Part shown: positions 18,082-26,984 of the stretch, piece after piece
Layout of the letters: each line of letters opens with the position of its first letter
Numbering within the stretch: position 1 is the first letter of the stretch
NCBI GenBank assembly: GCA_035622175.1
Contig: DASPVV010000078.1
Span: forward strand, 1-64,000
Length of the DNA stretch: 64,000 nt
Direction: 5' to 3'
Source of the DNA: JAFAGX01 sp035622175
Lineage (GTDB): Bacteria > Acidobacteriota > Terriglobia > Terriglobales > Acidobacteriaceae
The notes under the pieces: generated by a model
Told to the model about the DNA's origin: nothing
The model's input: the letters and a program-made list of their open reading frames with translations, nothing else
Database searches by the model: none
Position numbers and translations under genes: made by a program

Positions 18082-18363
18082 TTACTTTGCCCGGTTTACA
18101 GCCTTTCTAAGTTCCGCTCCCGGGGTAAACTTGGCGACTCTTCGGGCGGCGATCTTGATGGTAGCGCCCGTCTGGGGATTGCGTCCATTGCGGGCTTTTC
18201 TTTGAGCGACCGAGAAGGTGCCAAAACCAATCAAGGCAACCCGGTCCCCTCTTTTCAAGGCACCGGTGATGCTTTGCACCGCGGTGTCGATTGCGTTAGC
18301 GGCCTGCGCTTTACTGATGCCGCTCCCGGCTGCGATACGATCAACTAGATCGGCTTTGTTCAT
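18082..18363 (-). CDS. hup: HU-family DNA-binding protein
   Basis: A 93-residue histone-like protein of normal length. It starts MNKADLVDRIAAGSGISKAQ and has the conserved core VALIGFGTFSVAQRKARNGR followed by NPQTGATIKIAARRVAKFTPG, which contains the beta-arm with its RNPQTG tip that inserts into the minor groove. It binds and bends DNA as a dimer and helps to organise the nucleoid. AGGAGA lies four bases before the ATG. The gene is monocistronic, with a predicted promoter at 18440-18468 and a hairpin terminator at 18036-18059. Confidence 0.96.
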   Translation of the reverse strand: MNKADLVDRIAAGSGISKAQAANAIDTAVQSITGALKRGDRVALIGFGTFSVAQRKARNGRNPQTGATIKIAARRVAKFTPGAELRKAVNRAK

Positions 18364-18439
18364 CGTTTCTCCTGGTAGGTCTCTTTGTCCTCAACAGCGC
18401 GGCGGGGAACAATCCCCTACTTAGAGACCCGGCGGCCTT

Positions 18440-18468
18440 ATTTAGCGCCGGATAAAGGCGAAAGTCAA
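18440..18468 (-). promoter_or_regulatory. Predicted sigma70-type promoter of HU
   Basis: Minus-strand TTGACT (18463-18468), a 17-base spacer, and CTAAAT (18440-18445). The -35 element matches the consensus at five of six bases; the -10 element is weak. The leader to the HU start would be about 70 bases. Confidence 0.45.
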
Positions 18469-18783
18469 CTGTGGAAATCCACGCCCAGTGGCGAGTTTGG
18501 GTCATCGAACGGGGCAAAAGCCCACGGGTCGCGGGGAAATCCAGTGCGAGCAGAACCAGAAAATGGGCGGGGGACAACCTACACTACCGAGTCAGCGGCG
18601 AAGCGTGCCAACCGGCGTGACCGATTATCGGCCATGGGCTGATGGCGGTGAAGGCTGGGGAGCATCGCATTCACGCACGGCCCTGGCCACCTGGATCGGC
18701 GCTCGAGCGAAAACCAAAGCCGCCCTCCCTCGTTTGTCACGAGATTGGGCGGCCTGGTACGCGCACAAAAGCGGGTGGAACGC
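18469..18783. other. Intergenic region between HU and isocitrate lyase
   Basis: About 315 bases downstream of aceA and upstream of the HU promoter, both on the minus strand. Short open frames are present, but none has a family signature or ribosome site. No clear terminator hairpin with T-tract was found for aceA. Confidence 0.4.
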
Positions 18784-20226
18784 TCAGTCCCCCGAGGGCA
18801 GGAGCATTTCGTCCGCTCCTGGCTCGAGGGGGGGAATGAGCGCTGCTGAGCATTCGCTCGGGACCGGCGCGCAGGTGGCATCCCGGCGCGAGTGGCTGCT
18901 GGCCATGAACTGGTTGGCGGATTCGGCCTGACGCTGCGCTGGCGGCTCACTGAACTGTTCGGCTTCGGTCGAACCGCCAAGGGCGGTGACGGAAGAGGTG
19001 CCGCCGGCGATAACCTGGGTGATGGCGTCGAAATAGCCCGTGCCGACGAAGCGCTGATGCTTCACCGCTTCGTACCCGGACTCGGCTTCCGCGCGGAATT
19101 CTTTCTCCTGCAGACGCGAATAGGCGGTCATGCCCATCAGCTTGTAATCTCGCGCCAGCTCGAACATGGTCAGGTTCAAGGCATGGAATCCGGCCAGGGT
19201 AATGAATTGGAACTTGTAGCCCATGGCTGCCAGCTCGGTCTGGAATTTGGCAATGCTCGCGTTATCCAGCTTGCTCTTCCAGTTGAACGAGGGAGAGCAG
19301 TTGTAGGCCAGCATCTTGCCGGGGAATTTAGCGTGCACACCCTCGGCGAACTCGCGCGCTTCCTCGAGATCCGGTTTCGAAGTCTCGCACCACAGAAGGT
19401 CGGCGTAGGGCGCATACGCGATCGCCCGGGCAATCGCCGCACGAATTCCACCTCGAGTCCGGAAGAAGCCTTCGATGGTGCGTTCTCCGGTCAGGAACTC
19501 GTGATCGCGCCGGTCCACGTCGCTGGTGACGAGCTGAGCGCTATCGGCGTCGGTGCGCGCCATAATCAGCGTGGGCACTCCCATCACATCGGCCGCAAGG
19601 CGTGCGGCAATCAGTTTTTGGATCGCCTCCACGGTTGGGACCAACACCTTGCCTCCGAGGTGCCCGCATTTCTTGGCCGAGGAAAGCTGATCTTCGAAGT
19701 GGACGCAGGCGGCGCCGGCTTCGATCATGGCCTTCATCAGTTCAAAGGCGTTCAGATTGCCACCGAAACCAGCTTCGGCATCGGCCACGAGCGGAGCAAA
19801 CCAATAGGTGCCATGCTGCGCTTCGGCGTGGTGGATCTGGTCGGCGCGCAGCAGAGCCTGGTTCAGGCGACGGCACAGATTGGGCACGCTGTCGGCAGGA
19901 TATAAGCTCTGGTCCGGGTACATCTGAGCGGCATCATTGGCATCGGCCGCGGCCTGCCAACCACTCACATAAATGGCTTTGAGTCCGGCTTTCACCTGCT
20001 GCACGGCCTGGTTTCCCGTCATTGCCCCCAGGGCGGCAATATAGGACTCCTGCTGCAACAAACTCCATAACCTCTCGGCGCCCAGTCGTGCCAGGGTATG
20101 TTCGACCGCAATCGAGCCCCGCAGCCGCTCGACTTCCTGGGCGGAATACGCTCGGGCAATTCCCCGCCAACGCGGGTTCGTCTCCCAGTCCTTGGCCATG
20201 GCTAGCGATGTACCTTCAATCTTCAT
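18784..20226 (-). CDS. aceA: Isocitrate lyase
   Basis: A 480-residue enzyme that splits isocitrate into glyoxylate and succinate, the entry step of the glyoxylate shunt. The catalytic loop KKCGHLGGKVLVPT with its active-site Cys is intact. So are FAPLVADAEAGFGG (metal/substrate site), HFEDQLSSAKK and AYNCSPSFNWKS. The normal family end, TALGGSTEAEQF, falls near residue 421 and is followed by a 55-60 residue Ser/Pro/Ala-rich tail not found in the 434-residue E. coli enzyme. No malate synthase is in the window. The gene diverges from a LysR regulator, and the shared region holds a promoter and a LysR-type site, so regulation by that protein is likely. Confidence 0.95.
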   Translation of the reverse strand: MKIEGTSLAMAKDWETNPRWRGIARAYSAQEVERLRGSIAVEHTLARLGAERLWSLLQQESYIAALGAMTGNQAVQQVKAGLKAIYVSGWQAAADANDAAQMYPDQSLYPADSVPNLCRRLNQALLRADQIHHAEAQHGTYWFAPLVADAEAGFGGNLNAFELMKAMIEAGAACVHFEDQLSSAKKCGHLGGKVLVPTVEAIQKLIAARLAADVMGVPTLIMARTDADSAQLVTSDVDRRDHEFLTGERTIEGFFRTRGGIRAAIARAIAYAPYADLLWCETSKPDLEEAREFAEGVHAKFPGKMLAYNCSPSFNWKSKLDNASIAKFQTELAAMGYKFQFITLAGFHALNLTMFELARDYKLMGMTAYSRLQEKEFRAEAESGYEAVKHQRFVGTGYFDAITQVIAGGTSSVTALGGSTEAEQFSEPPAQRQAESANQFMASSHSRRDATCAPVPSECSAALIPPLEPGADEMLLPSGD

Positions 20227-20383
20227 AAGCTTGCGTCCTCACCCTTCGTCCGACCTCGTCCCCGGCGCGCTTCCCCTTGCAAAAGAGGCGGCTGCAAGCA
20301 GGTTGTCTTGTCTTGCAGCTTGGCCTACAGGGGGTTGGGCCACCGACTGTCCCGGGCGGCGAGACGTCCTACATCAGAGGCCG

Positions 20384-20412
20384 ATTGTGGGCGATTCGGC
20401 CCCTCCAGTCAA
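20384..20412 (-). promoter_or_regulatory. Predicted aceA promoter
   Basis: Minus-strand TTGACT (20407-20412), exactly 17 bases, then CACAAT (20384-20389). This matches the sigma70 consensus at five of six and four of six bases. It predicts a start site near 20377 and a leader of about 150 bases. Confidence 0.55.
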
Positions 20413-20431
20413 ACGGAACCTTTCTATCGTT

Positions 20432-20452
20432 CTGATAAATATCTGTTATCAG
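20432..20452. promoter_or_regulatory. LysR-type operator (T-N11-A palindrome)
   Basis: CTGATAA-N7-TTATCAG is a perfect 7-bp inverted repeat containing the LysR signature T-N11-A. Its centre (20442) is 65 bases upstream of the predicted aceA start site, the classical position of the LysR recognition site. It also overlaps the region where the -35 of the LysR gene would lie, as expected for autorepression. Confidence 0.65.
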
Positions 20453-20507
20453 GGCATCGATCTATGATAAGAATATCTTGCACGGGGGCTGGCGGTTCGG
20501 GGTGACG

Positions 20508-21443
20508 ATGGAGATCGACCAGGTGGAGACGTTTTTGGCGGTGGCGACCTTTGGCGGTTTTCACCGCGCCGCCGAGGCTTTGCGCATTAGCCAGCCGGCG
20601 GTGAGCGCAAGAATCCGCTCCTTGGAAGAGTCCCTGGGGGTCAAGCTCTTCGCCCGCTCCCGCGGCGGACTGGTGGTCTCCGAAGCCGGCCGGACGTTCA
20701 AACCTCACGCCGAACAACTGCTGCGCACCGCTGCCCTGGCCCGCCAGGCAGTCCATCAAAGTCAACCCGCGAGTGGAATGCCCCTGCAGATTGCGGCCGC
20801 GCTCTCCATCTCCGTCTATTTTCTGCCGGATGTGATCAAGCGATTTCAGCAAGCGCATCCCAACGTCATCGTCAGCATTCGTCCGGGGCACTCGAAGGAG
20901 GTGCTGAACATGGTGTTGGCGGAGGAAGCCGAGATCGGCCTGGCTCGTTCCCTGCAGCATCCCGAGGTGGAGACCATCAGCCTGCGGGAGGACCCGCTTC
21001 TGCTGGTGGCGCATGCTCGGCGCGGGCCCGCGCAGGCCCGCCGCGCCCATCTCGAGAAAGTGGCCAGCTGGCCGCTCATCTTCTACGAGCGCGGCTCGAG
21101 CGATTGGACTCTCACCCATAGCCTGTTCCGCCGCGCCGGGCTGGTGCCGAACGTCGCTCTCGAGGTGGACTCGATTGAAACCGCCAAGCGAATGGTGGAG
21201 CGCGGACTGGGGTTGTCGTTTCTCCCCCAAATGGCGGTAGGGCAAGAGCTCCGCGCGCAAAAACTGATGGCCATCAAAGTTGTGGACGCCGAGCGCTTAG
21301 AACGCAGCCTCGATGTCATTCATCCGCGGCGCCGCCCGCTCCGCCCCGAGGCTCGCGTGTTCCTGCAAACCGTGCGCGAAGCCGCCATGCATGATCCTCG
21401 ATCTTCCCAGCCGCGACGGAATCTTGGCAGAAATTCCACCTAG
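20508..21443 (+). CDS. LysR-family transcriptional regulator
   Basis: A 311-residue regulator. Residues 1-60 are the winged helix-turn-helix (MEIDQVETFLAVATFGGFHR, AAEALRISQPAVSARIRSLE). Residues about 90-295 are the two-lobed LysR substrate-binding domain. The ATG at 20508 is preceded by GGGGTGA, and the family start (MEIDQ/MELRQL) fits; ten upstream codons in frame are probably not translated. It is divergent from isocitrate lyase, the usual layout for a LysR activator and its target. The site at 20432-20452 supports this. The inducer is unknown; a glyoxylate-shunt or acetate-related metabolite is a reasonable guess. Confidence 0.92.
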   Translation: MEIDQVETFLAVATFGGFHRAAEALRISQPAVSARIRSLEESLGVKLFARSRGGLVVSEAGRTFKPHAEQLLRTAALARQAVHQSQPASGMPLQIAAALSISVYFLPDVIKRFQQAHPNVIVSIRPGHSKEVLNMVLAEEAEIGLARSLQHPEVETISLREDPLLLVAHARRGPAQARRAHLEKVASWPLIFYERGSSDWTLTHSLFRRAGLVPNVALEVDSIETAKRMVERGLGLSFLPQMAVGQELRAQKLMAIKVVDAERLERSLDVIHPRRRPLRPEARVFLQTVREAAMHDPRSSQPRRNLGRNST

Positions 21444-21595
21444 GCAGTTTTGGGGCCGAGGCAACTTCCTGATTTTCCTCTAGGCTCCACAACCCAAATC
21501 ACATCTCCACAAAATCTACACAGCGTAAATAAATTTTCCGCTTGCACGCTCGCTCTCCCTAAGCGCATTCTCCTTGCGACTACCTCCAACAACTC

Positions 21596-22129
21596 ATGGT
21601 TTCAGGAAACGCACGCTCGCGGCGGAAGCAACGGTTGGAGTGGTTTCCGTTTTATGTGCACGGCTTTACTGGCGACATGCGCTATCGGGCGCTGACCGAT
21701 TACCAACAAGCTTGGTACCTCAATTTGTTGTTTTCCGCATGGATCTCCGAGCGACCGGGATACTTGTTAGACGACGGGCAACTGTGGCGCCTCGCGAATG
21801 CGCGCACTCGGCAGTTCTTTGAAAAAGAATCGGAACCGGTGATGCGCTTGTTCGAGCGTGAGGGCTCGGCGGTTGACGGTGGCGTCTGGATTTATCATCG
21901 CTCGCTGTTTGAGATTTACGAGGAACAAGTGCTCAAATTCCACAGGAAGAAACGGAAATCCACCCGATCCACAGAGGAGGAGACGACCTCTTATCTGGAT
22001 TTTGAAGGTACACTAAGTAAGAAAGAAAATGGACGACAAGAGTGTTCGCGCCATCCAGACTCTGGTCTCACGCAGTGGGGAAGGTGCTGGGCCTGCTATG
22101 CCGAGAAGCACGCCGGCCAAACCGCGTAA
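21596..22129 (+). CDS. DUF1376/replisome-organiser-like protein
   Basis: A 177-residue protein. Its first 115 residues follow the DUF1376 pattern: EWFPFYVHGFTGDMRYRALT, then YQQAWYLNLLFSAWIS, a stretch of YLLDDGQLWRLANARTRQFF and a basic end (KFHRKKRKS). DUF1376 and DnaD-like proteins usually act before a helicase loader in replication initiation. The last 35 residues are low in family likeness and overlap the following DnaC-like gene by 101 bases in another frame. No good ribosome site precedes the ATG, so the start is uncertain. The pairing with a DnaC-like ATPase supports a replication role, either host or remnant prophage. Confidence 0.65.
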   Translation: MVSGNARSRRKQRLEWFPFYVHGFTGDMRYRALTDYQQAWYLNLLFSAWISERPGYLLDDGQLWRLANARTRQFFEKESEPVMRLFEREGSAVDGGVWIYHRSLFEIYEEQVLKFHRKKRKSTRSTEEETTSYLDFEGTLSKKENGRQECSRHPDSGLTQWGRCWACYAEKHAGQTA

Positions 22130-22874
22130 GGATTCCCCCGCTTGTCCGGTTTGCGGCGGCACGGGGTGGAAGAATGTTCGCTCCGGCCAGCAACGGCGGG
22201 TTACCCGCTGTGATTGCGCGCTCCAAATTCAGGAGCAGCATCTGAGGAACGCCTCGGGAATCCCGGCGCGCTACCTAGAATGCGAGTTTCAAAACTACGC
22301 CGCGGATTTTAACCCCGGACTGGCTGCGGCCAAGATTACTCTGGAAAAGTGGGCCGAACAGTATCCCCTGGACGCGAGCGGCCTGCTGCTGGTGGGACCG
22401 AGCGGCGTGGGCAAAACCCATTTGTCGGTGGCGGCGATGAAACGTTTGATTCAGAAGGGCATTGCCTGCTTATTTTGCGACTACCGCGAGCTGCTGAAGC
22501 GGATTCAGAATTCCTATAACCCCTCCGTCCAAGCCACCGAGCTCGAAGTCCTCAAGCCGATTTTCGAAACCGAGGTGGTGCTTCTTGATGACTTGGGCGC
22601 GGTGAAGCCTTCCGAATGGGTCTGGGACACGGTAAGCCTGATCTTAAACAGCCGCTATAACGAGAAGCGCACTACCTTGATTACCAGCAACTACCTGGAT
22701 GGCCCGAGCGCAGCGGCGGATGGCGTCGAGGGTGCGCGGCGCGCGGCGCGGGAGGAGACCCTGGGCGACCGTATTGGCGAGCGGATGCGCTCGCGCCTGT
22801 TTGAAATGTGCCGCCTGGTGCAGCTGAATGGAAGAGATTACCGGCAACGGTTTCGAACTGCCGTGGCCCGATGA
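22029..22874 (+). CDS. DnaC-like helicase-loader ATPase
   Basis: A 281-residue AAA+ ATPase of the DnaC/IstB family. A Cys-rich N terminus (CPVCGGTGW...CDC) probably binds zinc. It is followed by Walker A LLVGPSGVGKTHLSVAAM, Walker B VVLLDDLGAV, sensor ITSNYL and a C-terminal arginine-rich part (GERMRSRLFEMC). Such proteins load the replicative helicase; the IstB branch assists IS21 transposition. No IstA-type transposase or inverted repeats are near, so DnaC-like is preferred. The gene overlaps the DUF1376-like gene. An alternative start at ATG 22098 would drop 23 residues. Confidence 0.85.
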   Translation: MDDKSVRAIQTLVSRSGEGAGPAMPRSTPAKPRKDSPACPVCGGTGWKNVRSGQQRRVTRCDCALQIQEQHLRNASGIPARYLECEFQNYAADFNPGLAAAKITLEKWAEQYPLDASGLLLVGPSGVGKTHLSVAAMKRLIQKGIACLFCDYRELLKRIQNSYNPSVQATELEVLKPIFETEVVLLDDLGAVKPSEWVWDTVSLILNSRYNEKRTTLITSNYLDGPSAAADGVEGARRAAREETLGDRIGERMRSRLFEMCRLVQLNGRDYRQRFRTAVAR

Positions 22875-23177
22875 TTAGAACTTGACTTCAATGGTCATTT
22901 CCGTCTCTTGGCTGGCGGTAGCGTACTTCCAGTTCTTCACCGCTTTTAACGCCGATTCTGCCAGCAGCGGATGACCGCCGACATACTCCAGCCGGCGCAC
23001 GGTGCCCTCGGGCGTAATCCAGATCCGTAGTTTCACGGTTCCATGGAGACCCATCTTCTTGGCGACGTCGGGGTATTCCGGATCCTCGCTGTGCACGATC
23101 GCACGCGGATGGTCCGCAGCATATACGCAGCCGCTCAACAGAAGGATCCAAAAGACGATGTGCCGGATTTTGCTCAA
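22875..23177 (-). CDS. Small secreted TonB C-terminal domain protein
   Basis: A 100-residue protein. A signal sequence contains a lipobox-like LSGC (Cys17), and cleavage after VYA is also possible. The rest is a TonB C-terminal (TonB_C/TonB2) domain: PEYPDVAKKMGLHGTVKLRI, ITPEGTVRRLEYVGGHPLL and ALKAVKNWKYATA. It lacks the membrane anchor plus proline-rich spacer of a classical TonB, so it cannot span the periplasm alone. It starts nine bases after the stop of the TonB-dependent receptor and is surely co-transcribed with it. Such short forms are common in Acidobacteriota; their partner is not known. Confidence 0.85.
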   Translation of the reverse strand: MSKIRHIVFWILLLSGCVYAADHPRAIVHSEDPEYPDVAKKMGLHGTVKLRIWITPEGTVRRLEYVGGHPLLAESALKAVKNWKYATASQETEMTIEVKF

Positions 23178-23186
23178 TCTTTTGTC

Positions 23187-26100
23187 CTAGAAGATCAGCC
23201 GTAGTGCAAGCTGGACCAGTCTGGGGTCTCGTTCCCCGCTCACCGTGCCGAAGGAAGCGCCATCGGAAATATTTCCATCGGGGTTGAGGAATTGAGTCCG
23301 ATTAAACACATTGAAGAATTCCGTGCGAAACTCCAAAGTCTTGCCTTCGGCCACGCGCATGTCCTTGTGCAGCGCAAGGTCGACTTCGCCGATACCCGGG
23401 CCGCAACATACGTCGCGCGGCGCGCTGCCAATCACCCCCAACGGGCCATTGGCAAAGGACGCGGGATTAAAGTAGTACCCTCCGGTTTTTTGCGGAGAGA
23501 GCCGTTGAAAGGGGGCAATCTGGTTAGGCTCGCCGGGGTCCTCGAAGTCGAAACTGCCCATGAGTTCCAAGTCGCCCGAAGAGGTAATGCGGATGGGAAA
23601 GCCCGATTGCAAGGTCCAGATGCCGGCGAGCGCCCATCCATTGACCAGGTAGCGAGTCCAGTTTGAATCCTGGAAACTGGGGATCCTCCAGAATTCGCTC
23701 AGCACAAACCTCTGCGCCGCATGGAACAGGGACAAGGACCGTTCTTTCTCCGGGTCGAGGGGGTCAATCGAGTTTTCGAAGCTCGAAGCGTTGTCGATCG
23801 ACTTGCTCCAGGTATAGGAGGCCAACAGTTCCAATCCGTGCGAGAAGCGCCGGTTCAGTTCCGCTTGGAACGAGTTGTAAACCGAGTTGGCAATCGGTGC
23901 CATGGCAAACAAACTGGTGAACACCGGTACGCCGTCGGGCGGACATCCAACCCCGGTGGTTGGCTGGCAAAAGGGGGAAGAATACTTGCGCAGTCCGACG
24001 AGCGTAATGGGGTTCGGGTTGGGCCCGGTGACGGTTGGCACCGAACCGTAGGGCAGGTGCAGCGTAACTCCAGCAGGAATGGCCCCGGCCGGAATGTAGT
24101 ATGCGTCATCTTCCCCGCCTGGACCGCAGGGCTGCCCGGGGATCTTGAGCAGGTCCAGGCAGGTCTGGGCGGTGCCATAGTTCTGGTCGATGCTCGCGAT
24201 CAGGCGATGACCCTCACTGCCCACGTAGCCGAACTGCAGCATCGTGTCTTTCGAGAGTTCACGCTGAATGGTCAGGTGATACTGCTCCGCGTACTGGGGT
24301 CGGAGGGTAGAGGGGAAGTTGCCAAACAGCTCGATCGGTCGGAAGCGGGCGAAATCAATCGGCGTTCCCCGGGTGGGAGTCTCAATTCCATTGAACGGAT
24401 TCGGGCTGACGACTCCGCCTTGGGTTAGGAAGGGGGTGTTGAAGAGGGGTTCGGTGATTTCCGTGCTCCCGCCATAGGGCGGCTGGGCGGCAAAGGAGGC
24501 AAACATCAGCTCCTCGTCGGTGTCGTAGAAAATCCCCCATCCCATGCGGACGCTCGATTTACCGGGGCCGCCAAACAGTTTCGACCCTAACCCTGTGGTC
24601 ATATTGGGCGACCAGGCAAAACCCAGCCTGGGAGCAAACGCATGCAGATAGTTGTAGGTCAGGCCGTTGGGAACGCCGGGGTCGCCAGGGAAAACTAATC
24701 CCAGGGGGAACACCGCCCGCGCCGCACCGGTTGGCGAACAGTTGTTCGAACCAAACGATTGCACCAGGGGATCGGAAGCGCTCAGCTGGCACGGGAAGAC
24801 GCTCGTTGCCTCTCCGGCGCGGAACTCCTGCACCCGCTGGCCGGCATCGGCTTGCGGAGTGTTCAACTCCCAGCGCAACCCGTAGTAGAACGTCACATTG
24901 CTCTTGAGCTTCCAGGCGTCCCCGCCAAATAAGCCAAGTTCAAAGGAGCGGACGTCCAAGCCATTCGCCGAACCCTGGGTGTAGGTGTCGGGAAGGCCCA
25001 GCAGGTAGTTGGGGATCAGATCCGAGTACTCCACATCATTGGGGCCCCCGCCGGTGTACTGGAAGTTGCCGTTAATGTTGTAGTAGTACGTCTGGTGGAA
25101 GCGCTGGTCGCGTGCGTCTACGCCAAATTTCACCGTGTGCTTGCCGTACGTCTTGGCCACACTCTCGAACCCCTGGTAAACATTGCCCGCCTGAGAAAAA
25201 AATCCGTTGGCGTTGTTCCCCAGACTGAATCCGCCGGCTAAGTCTACAAAGGGCACACCTTCAAATTCCCGCGAGTCTCCGGGCGTGATTCCCAAGCGCG
25301 GGTTGGAGGGATCGGAAAAACAGTCGGCGGGAGGAACCGTGCTGCAGGAATCCTGGACCAGGCCGGTGTTGATGGGAGCAAGGTATCTCCCCTCCCCTTC
25401 GCGGTAATAGACAAAGTGGGCTTCGTTGGTGGTTCTCGCGCTGATCATCCAGTTATGCGAGACATTCAGCTGCTGGAAGCGGGTTTGGGTTGTGCTGCCG
25501 AAATCCGGCAGGTTGGCGCCGACCGCCTGGAAGGCGGCGAACGGTTGGTCGTCGTAGCCGCCGTTAAAGTAGTAGTACAGACTGAGTTGCTGCTGGCTGG
25601 TCAGGTTGTGATCCAGGCGCGTCGTCATCTGGTCCTGGCGTTCCGCCTCATCGGGCACGGTGAGGAAGATGTTCGAACCGACATTGGGGAGCGGTACATA
25701 ACTGTTCAGCAGATCGAGAGCGGTGGGATCAAAGCATGACTTGGGAATGATATTGCCGGGGAAGATGGCGGCGTAGCTTGCATTCGCCGCGATGGGGGCT
25801 CCGCCCCGCCCTGCCACCGCGGACGCGCATCCCGGGCGCTGGTTGAGCTCGCTCGCCACCGTCGCATTGGTCAGGGTGCCGGCGAAGATCGGCCCGGCGG
25901 AGAAATTTCCATTCCGCTCCGCCACGGTGGGCACCACGACCGGACCGGAATTGATGCCGTCCCGCAGCCGTTGTCCTTCGTAGGAGGTAAAGAAGAACGT
26001 CTTATTGCTGCGAATCGGCCCCCCGAAGGTTCCCCCAAATTGATTCTGCTTGAAGTCGGGCTTTTCGGGATTCAGGTAACCCTGGGCGTTCAGCACATTG

Positions 26101-26873
26101 TTACGAAGAAACTCATACACCGACCCGTGAAAGACGTCGCTGCCGGATTTGGTCACTACGTTGACCACCGAACCGTCGTTGCGTCCGAGGTCGGCATCGT
26201 AGTCATGCGAAATGACGCGAAACTCATTGATCGAATCCGGCGAGGGCGTCAGCGAAGGCGCATTCACGAATAGGTCGTCGGCCGGACCACCGTTCACGTT
26301 GTAATTGTTGGAACGGGCGCGGGCGCCGTTGACCGAGACCACGCCGGGTTGATCGCTGCCAAAGAAAAGGTTGGTTCCAAGCGTATCCTCGACTCCCGGC
26401 TGCAGCTGCAGCAGTTCGTAGGTATCGCGGGACTTCAGCGGCAGCTCCGTCACCGCCAGGGTATCCATCACGACGCCGAGCTGCGTGTTCGAGGTCTCAA
26501 TCATCGAGGGGGTAACATGAAATTCCGAGTGTGCCCCCATGGCACTCAGTTTGATGTCGAGGGTGACCACCTGCCCGATGTTGGCTCTGAGCTCCTCGAG
26601 CTGCCAGGTTCCGAAACCGTCGGCCTTCACCTCGACCTTGTAGCGCCCCACGGGCAGAGCACTGATCTTGAACACCCCCTCGTCATTGGTGGTAGCGGCG
26701 CGCATCAAAGCGGTGTTCTGGCTGGTAATGATGACGAAAGCGCTGACCACCGGATGCCCATTGGGTTCTACGATCGTGCCCTGAATCTCAGCCGTGTTCT
26801 GTGCGAAAGCGACCAGAGAGGTACCAAGGAAGAGGGCGCCCAGTCTCAGCACGGCACTAGGGTGCAGTTTCAT
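23187..26873 (-). CDS. TonB-dependent outer-membrane receptor with carboxypeptidase-regulatory domain
   Basis: A 1,228-residue outer-membrane protein. A signal peptide ends near VAFAQ (about residue 25). A carboxypeptidase-regulatory-like beta-sandwich follows (about 28-110; AEIQGTIVEPNGHPVVSAFV), then a plug region with VVSVNGARARSNNYNVNGG and a long beta-barrel ending in the outer-membrane C-terminal signature LVQLALRLIF. This architecture is the large Acidobacteriota family related to OmpA/TonB receptors, probably for carbohydrate or polymer-derived ligands; the ligand is unknown. A small TonB-domain gene follows in the same operon. The minus-strand promoter should lie in the 111-base gap upstream. 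Confidence 0.93.
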   Translation of the reverse strand: MKLHPSAVLRLGALFLGTSLVAFAQNTAEIQGTIVEPNGHPVVSAFVIITSQNTALMRAATTNDEGVFKISALPVGRYKVEVKADGFGTWQLEELRANIGQVVTLDIKLSAMGAHSEFHVTPSMIETSNTQLGVVMDTLAVTELPLKSRDTYELLQLQPGVEDTLGTNLFFGSDQPGVVSVNGARARSNNYNVNGGPADDLFVNAPSLTPSPDSINEFRVISHDYDADLGRNDGSVVNVVTKSGSDVFHGSVYEFLRNNVLNAQGYLNPEKPDFKQNQFGGTFGGPIRSNKTFFFTSYEGQRLRDGINSGPVVVPTVAERNGNFSAGPIFAGTLTNATVASELNQRPGCASAVAGRGGAPIAANASYAAIFPGNIIPKSCFDPTALDLLNSYVPLPNVGSNIFLTVPDEAERQDQMTTRLDHNLTSQQQLSLYYYFNGGYDDQPFAAFQAVGANLPDFGSTTQTRFQQLNVSHNWMISARTTNEAHFVYYREGEGRYLAPINTGLVQDSCSTVPPADCFSDPSNPRLGITPGDSREFEGVPFVDLAGGFSLGNNANGFFSQAGNVYQGFESVAKTYGKHTVKFGVDARDQRFHQTYYYNINGNFQYTGGGPNDVEYSDLIPNYLLGLPDTYTQGSANGLDVRSFELGLFGGDAWKLKSNVTFYYGLRWELNTPQADAGQRVQEFRAGEATSVFPCQLSASDPLVQSFGSNNCSPTGAARAVFPLGLVFPGDPGVPNGLTYNYLHAFAPRLGFAWSPNMTTGLGSKLFGGPGKSSVRMGWGIFYDTDEELMFASFAAQPPYGGSTEITEPLFNTPFLTQGGVVSPNPFNGIETPTRGTPIDFARFRPIELFGNFPSTLRPQYAEQYHLTIQRELSKDTMLQFGYVGSEGHRLIASIDQNYGTAQTCLDLLKIPGQPCGPGGEDDAYYIPAGAIPAGVTLHLPYGSVPTVTGPNPNPITLVGLRKYSSPFCQPTTGVGCPPDGVPVFTSLFAMAPIANSVYNSFQAELNRRFSHGLELLASYTWSKSIDNASSFENSIDPLDPEKERSLSLFHAAQRFVLSEFWRIPSFQDSNWTRYLVNGWALAGIWTLQSGFPIRITSSGDLELMGSFDFEDPGEPNQIAPFQRLSPQKTGGYYFNPASFANGPLGVIGSAPRDVCCGPGIGEVDLALHKDMRVAEGKTLEFRTEFFNVFNRTQFLNPDGNISDGASFGTVSGERDPRLVQLALRLIF

Positions 26874-26984
26874 CCCAATGACTCCTGTGCGATTACCTAC
26901 GTTGGCTCGAGGTAACAGTAGGCCCCCCGACAGTGCGCTCGCAAGGTAACGAGAGTAATGCGGTAATCCGAGGATGCTTCCGTT

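Noticed and set aside
22029..22874. IstB helper of an IS21-type transposon
   Set aside because: The ATPase fits IstB/DnaC generally, but no IstA transposase, terminal inverted repeats or target duplication are present, and a DUF1376-like replication gene precedes it.
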